This document shows, piece after piece, positions 60,135-62,094 of a stretch of 62,094 nucleotides of DNA (within the stretch, counting starts at the first letter, position 1; each line of letters begins with the position of its first letter). The stretch is from an uncultured Lachnospiraceae bacterium (GTDB lineage: Bacteria > Bacillota > Clostridia > Lachnospirales > Lachnospiraceae), in contig CACXGE010000116.1 of assembly GCA_902767135.1 (NCBI GenBank), positions 1 through 62,094 of the forward strand, in the 5' to 3' direction. A program made the translations under genes and the position numbers. The notes beneath the pieces are model-generated. The model did not search any database. It was not told the DNA's origin and saw nothing but the letters and a program-made list of their open reading frames with translations.

Positions 60135-61553
60135 ATGGTTTTTAGTAGTGTTTTTTTTGTGATTATATTCCTGCCGGTGTTGTTTTTATTCTATTTTTTG
60201 GCAAATGATAAGGCAAAGAATTATGTTTTACTGGCGTTTAGTTTGATATTTTACGGATGGGGCGGACCGAAATATCTCATTTTAATGATAGCTATGGTGT
60301 TAACAGACTATCTATTTGCATTGGGGATTGATTTTGTAAGACCTTCGTTTCAGAAAAAAATTCTGGTGTTTTTGGCGGTGTTTAGTAACCTTGGTATTTT
60401 AGGGTACTTTAAATATACCAATTTTTTGGTAGAAAACATAAATGGTCTATTGGATACAAAGTGGGAAGTCAAGGAAATCATTCTGCCCATAGGGATCTCT
60501 TTCTTTACCTTTCAAGCAATGAGTTATGTTATTGATGTATATCGTGGGGATACCAAAGTGCAGAAAAATCCCTTTTATGTGCTATTGTATGTGTCGCTAT
60601 TTCCACAGTTAGTGGCAGGTCCCATTGTCCGTTATAAGACAGTAGAAAATGAAATTGTAAATAGAAAGACTTCTGTGGACGATTTTGCCTACGGTTTGGA
60701 ACGTTTCATTTTAGGTTTTGCAAAGAAGATTATTGTTTCTAATAATGTGGGGGCGTTGGCAGATACGGTGTTTGCCACTAAGACTTTGGATACTCCATTG
60801 GCATGGCTTGGTGCTGTAGCATATACATTACAGATTTATTTTGATTTCTCAGCCTATTCTGATATGGCAATTGGTCTTGGAAGAATTTTCGGTTTTCATT
60901 TTGAAGAAAACTTTAATTTTCCATATATTTCCCAGTCTGTGACAGAATTTTGGAGAAGATGGCATATTTCATTAAGTACCTGGTTTCGGGATTATATTTA
61001 CATACCATTAGGAGGGAACCGTAAAGGAAAGAGCAGACAGATTTTTAATATGTTTGTGGTATGGACATTGACAGGAATCTGGCATGGTGCTGAATGGAAT
61101 TTTGTGCTGTGGGGCTTTTACTATTTTATTTTGTTAATGCTTGAGAAACTTTTCTTATTAAAGGTTCTGGAAAAACTTCCAAGAGTGTTGCGACATATCT
61201 ACGCAATACTGACCTTTATGATAGGTTGGGTGATTTTTAGATGTGATTCTGGTGGAATCAAACCATGCTTTCATTATATAAAGACCATGCTTTCCTTCCG
61301 CTTTACAGCTTTGGGAAAAGAGCAGCTTATGGTATATCTGCACCGTTATGGATTGTACCTTGTAATTGGTGTGATTTTCAGTATGCCGGTGTATTATTTT
61401 GTTAAGAAAAAATGCAGCGAATTTAAGAAAAATTCTGTGTTGGAGATTGGCATGGGGGTACTGGGATATGGAGTTTTATTAGGATTATTCGGAATTAGTT
61501 TTCTTTATTTAGTGAATTCAACTTACAATCCATTTATCTATTTCCGTTTTTAA
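60135..61553 (+). CDS. MBOAT-family O-acyltransferase (AlgI/PatA-like), second copy
   Basis: A 472-residue membrane acyltransferase with about eleven helices: FSLIFYGWGGPKYL, LPIGISFFTFQAMSYVIDVYRG, YVSLFPQLVAGPIVRY, YFDFSAYSDMAIGLGRIFGF, EFWRRWHISLSTWFRDYIYIPLGGNRKG and catalytic histidine in LTGIWHGAEWNF. It is nearer to AlgI and PatA than the copy at 27436. Its partner at 61567 is a DHHW/AlgX-like protein. GGAGGA lies within the ATPase gene end. Confidence 0.95.
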   Translation: MVFSSVFFVIIFLPVLFLFYFLANDKAKNYVLLAFSLIFYGWGGPKYLILMIAMVLTDYLFALGIDFVRPSFQKKILVFLAVFSNLGILGYFKYTNFLVENINGLLDTKWEVKEIILPIGISFFTFQAMSYVIDVYRGDTKVQKNPFYVLLYVSLFPQLVAGPIVRYKTVENEIVNRKTSVDDFAYGLERFILGFAKKIIVSNNVGALADTVFATKTLDTPLAWLGAVAYTLQIYFDFSAYSDMAIGLGRIFGFHFEENFNFPYISQSVTEFWRRWHISLSTWFRDYIYIPLGGNRKGKSRQIFNMFVVWTLTGIWHGAEWNFVLWGFYYFILLMLEKLFLLKVLEKLPRVLRHIYAILTFMIGWVIFRCDSGGIKPCFHYIKTMLSFRFTALGKEQLMVYLHRYGLYLVIGVIFSMPVYYFVKKKCSEFKKNSVLEIGMGVLGYGVLLGLFGISFLYLVNSTYNPFIYFRF

Positions 61554-61566
61554 GTAGGAGATGTCT

Positions 61567-62094
61567 ATGAAGAAAGTAAAAATTATTTTTATTGGTATTT
61601 TTTTGTGTATGATTTCTGGTTTTGGTGTGGCTACTTTGGATAATAAGGTGCCAAAGAGTGACACCGAGGGAAGAACATTAAAGCAATTTCCAGACCTGGA
61701 TTTTCGCCGTTTTAAGGACACAGTTTATTTGGATGCAATTTCAGATGCCTGTGCCGACCAGATTGCAAAAAGGGAAAAACTGATTTCTATGTATTATGAT
61801 TTTATGGTGAATAAACTCCGTCAGACTTATGTGGGTACTGTAGTGATAGGAGAGGACTTCCAGTTGTTCCAAGAGCCTGAACTGATTACAGATGATAAGG
61901 CGTACAAAAAACAGATTGTAAAAACTGCAAAGCTAATTAACAAGGAAGCTGAAGAGATTACAAAGAACGGTGCAAAATTCATCTATATCAACTATCCCAA
62001 AAAGGACGTAGTGGAAAGGGAATATCTTCCTTCTTATTATCCGGATTCCCAGAGTCAGTATGAAGAATACGTAACTCTCATGCAAGAAAATCTG
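61567..62094 (+). CDS. DHHW/AlgX-like extracellular O-acylation partner, N-terminal part
   Basis: The frame is open to the window edge (176 codons visible), so the C-terminus is missing. A signal/anchor (IIFIGIFLCMISGFGVATL) is followed by KVPKSDTEGRTLKQFPDL, DQIAKREKLISMYYDF, VVIGEDFQLF and TAKLINKEAEEITKNGAKFIYINYPKKD. These resemble the DHHW and AlgX/AlgJ proteins found right after MBOAT genes; the catalytic Ser-His-Asp would be partly beyond the edge. ATG 61567 is preferred, as AGGAG is directly before the ATG at 61561 and six bases from this one. Confidence 0.82.
   Translation, partial: MKKVKIIFIGIFLCMISGFGVATLDNKVPKSDTEGRTLKQFPDLDFRRFKDTVYLDAISDACADQIAKREKLISMYYDFMVNKLRQTYVGTVVIGEDFQLFQEPELITDDKAYKKQIVKTAKLINKEAEEITKNGAKFIYINYPKKDVVEREYLPSYYPDSQSQYEEYVTLMQENL

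Noticed and set aside
1..62094. tRNA, rRNA, prophage or complete insertion sequence
   Set aside because: None was recognised on either strand; the only mobile-type traces are the Rpn fragment and REP-like palindromes.

Overview
The window reads as a low-GC, Gram-positive Clostridia chromosome, most probably a gut Lachnospiraceae. The signs are AT-rich codons, strong AGGAGG-type ribosome sites, a CdaA-CdaR pair, an HPr protein, NspC, a YhgA/Rpn-type nuclease, and CDP-glycerol (teichoic-acid-like) enzymes with no outer-membrane genes. I cannot name a genus. No rRNA, tRNA, CRISPR array or complete insertion sequence was seen. Both ends cut a gene: an Rpn-family protein at the left and a DHHW/AlgX-like protein at the right. 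Layout: (1) 1-2573 is a ragged left flank: a truncated Rpn nuclease with a 21-bp in-frame tandem repeat, an aminoglycoside 6-adenylyltransferase relative, and about 0.9 kb of hairpins and decayed sequence. (2) 2574-10679 has nspC, a very large multidomain pyruvyl-transferase-like protein, two small or unknown membrane proteins, cdaA-cdaR (c-di-AMP synthesis and its regulator) and HPr. (3) 10775-34497 is a long block of cell-surface glycan genes, almost all on +: a DUF2142 protein, a Wzx-like flippase, a TagF/TagB-like polymerase, about eight GT-A/GT-B glycosyltransferases, GT-C membrane transferases, GtrB/DPM-like lipid-sugar synthases with DUF2304, RmlD, an MBOAT plus SGNH pair, two acyltransferase-3 proteins and an NDP-hexose 2,3-dehydratase. 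One fucosyltransferase-like gene (19485-20270) runs the other way with its own terminator and promoter. (4) 34655-37393 is a complete p-aminobenzoate operon (pabA-pabB-pabC) on -, dropped into the glycan block. (5) 37740-42426 has a Gfo/Idh oxidoreductase and an SDR, bracketed by GC-rich palindromes, then a GT-C-like protein and an acyltransferase. (6) 42479-52159 is the most unusual part: a CTP transferase, alcohol dehydrogenase and pentulose-phosphate 3-epimerase; a Maf/DUF115-like protein; TagD; a TagF-DUF115 fusion; an AraD-like epimerase; a KdsB-like CMP-ulosonate synthetase; a DRE-TIM aldolase with an extra domain; and a HAD phosphatase. (7) 52256-62094 has a long GT2, then, behind a near-consensus promoter, an LPG-synthase-TM-like protein, an APH-fold kinase-like protein, a small HAD, a nucleotidyltransferase, a GtrB-like GT2, a Wzm/Wzt-type (TagGH-like) ABC exporter and a second MBOAT with its partner. 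How the parts may work together: CDP-glycerol (TagD) and probably a CDP-pentitol are made for TagF-like polymerases. dTDP-L-rhamnose, and possibly a dTDP-2,6-dideoxy sugar, feed the cytoplasmic glycosyltransferases. The product leaves by the Wzx-like flippase or the ABC exporter. GtrB-like, GT-C, MBOAT/SGNH and acyltransferase-3 proteins would then decorate it outside the membrane. The main candidate for something undescribed is the 44.9-52.2 kb module. It pairs a CMP-ulosonate-type synthetase and a pyruvate-aldolase-like enzyme with three proteins that carry, clearly or possibly, Maf/GT42-like domains, one of them fused to a teichoic-acid polymerase. Such an acidic-sugar route would be unusual in a Gram-positive. 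The window also carries a family of short palindromes placed just after stop codons.
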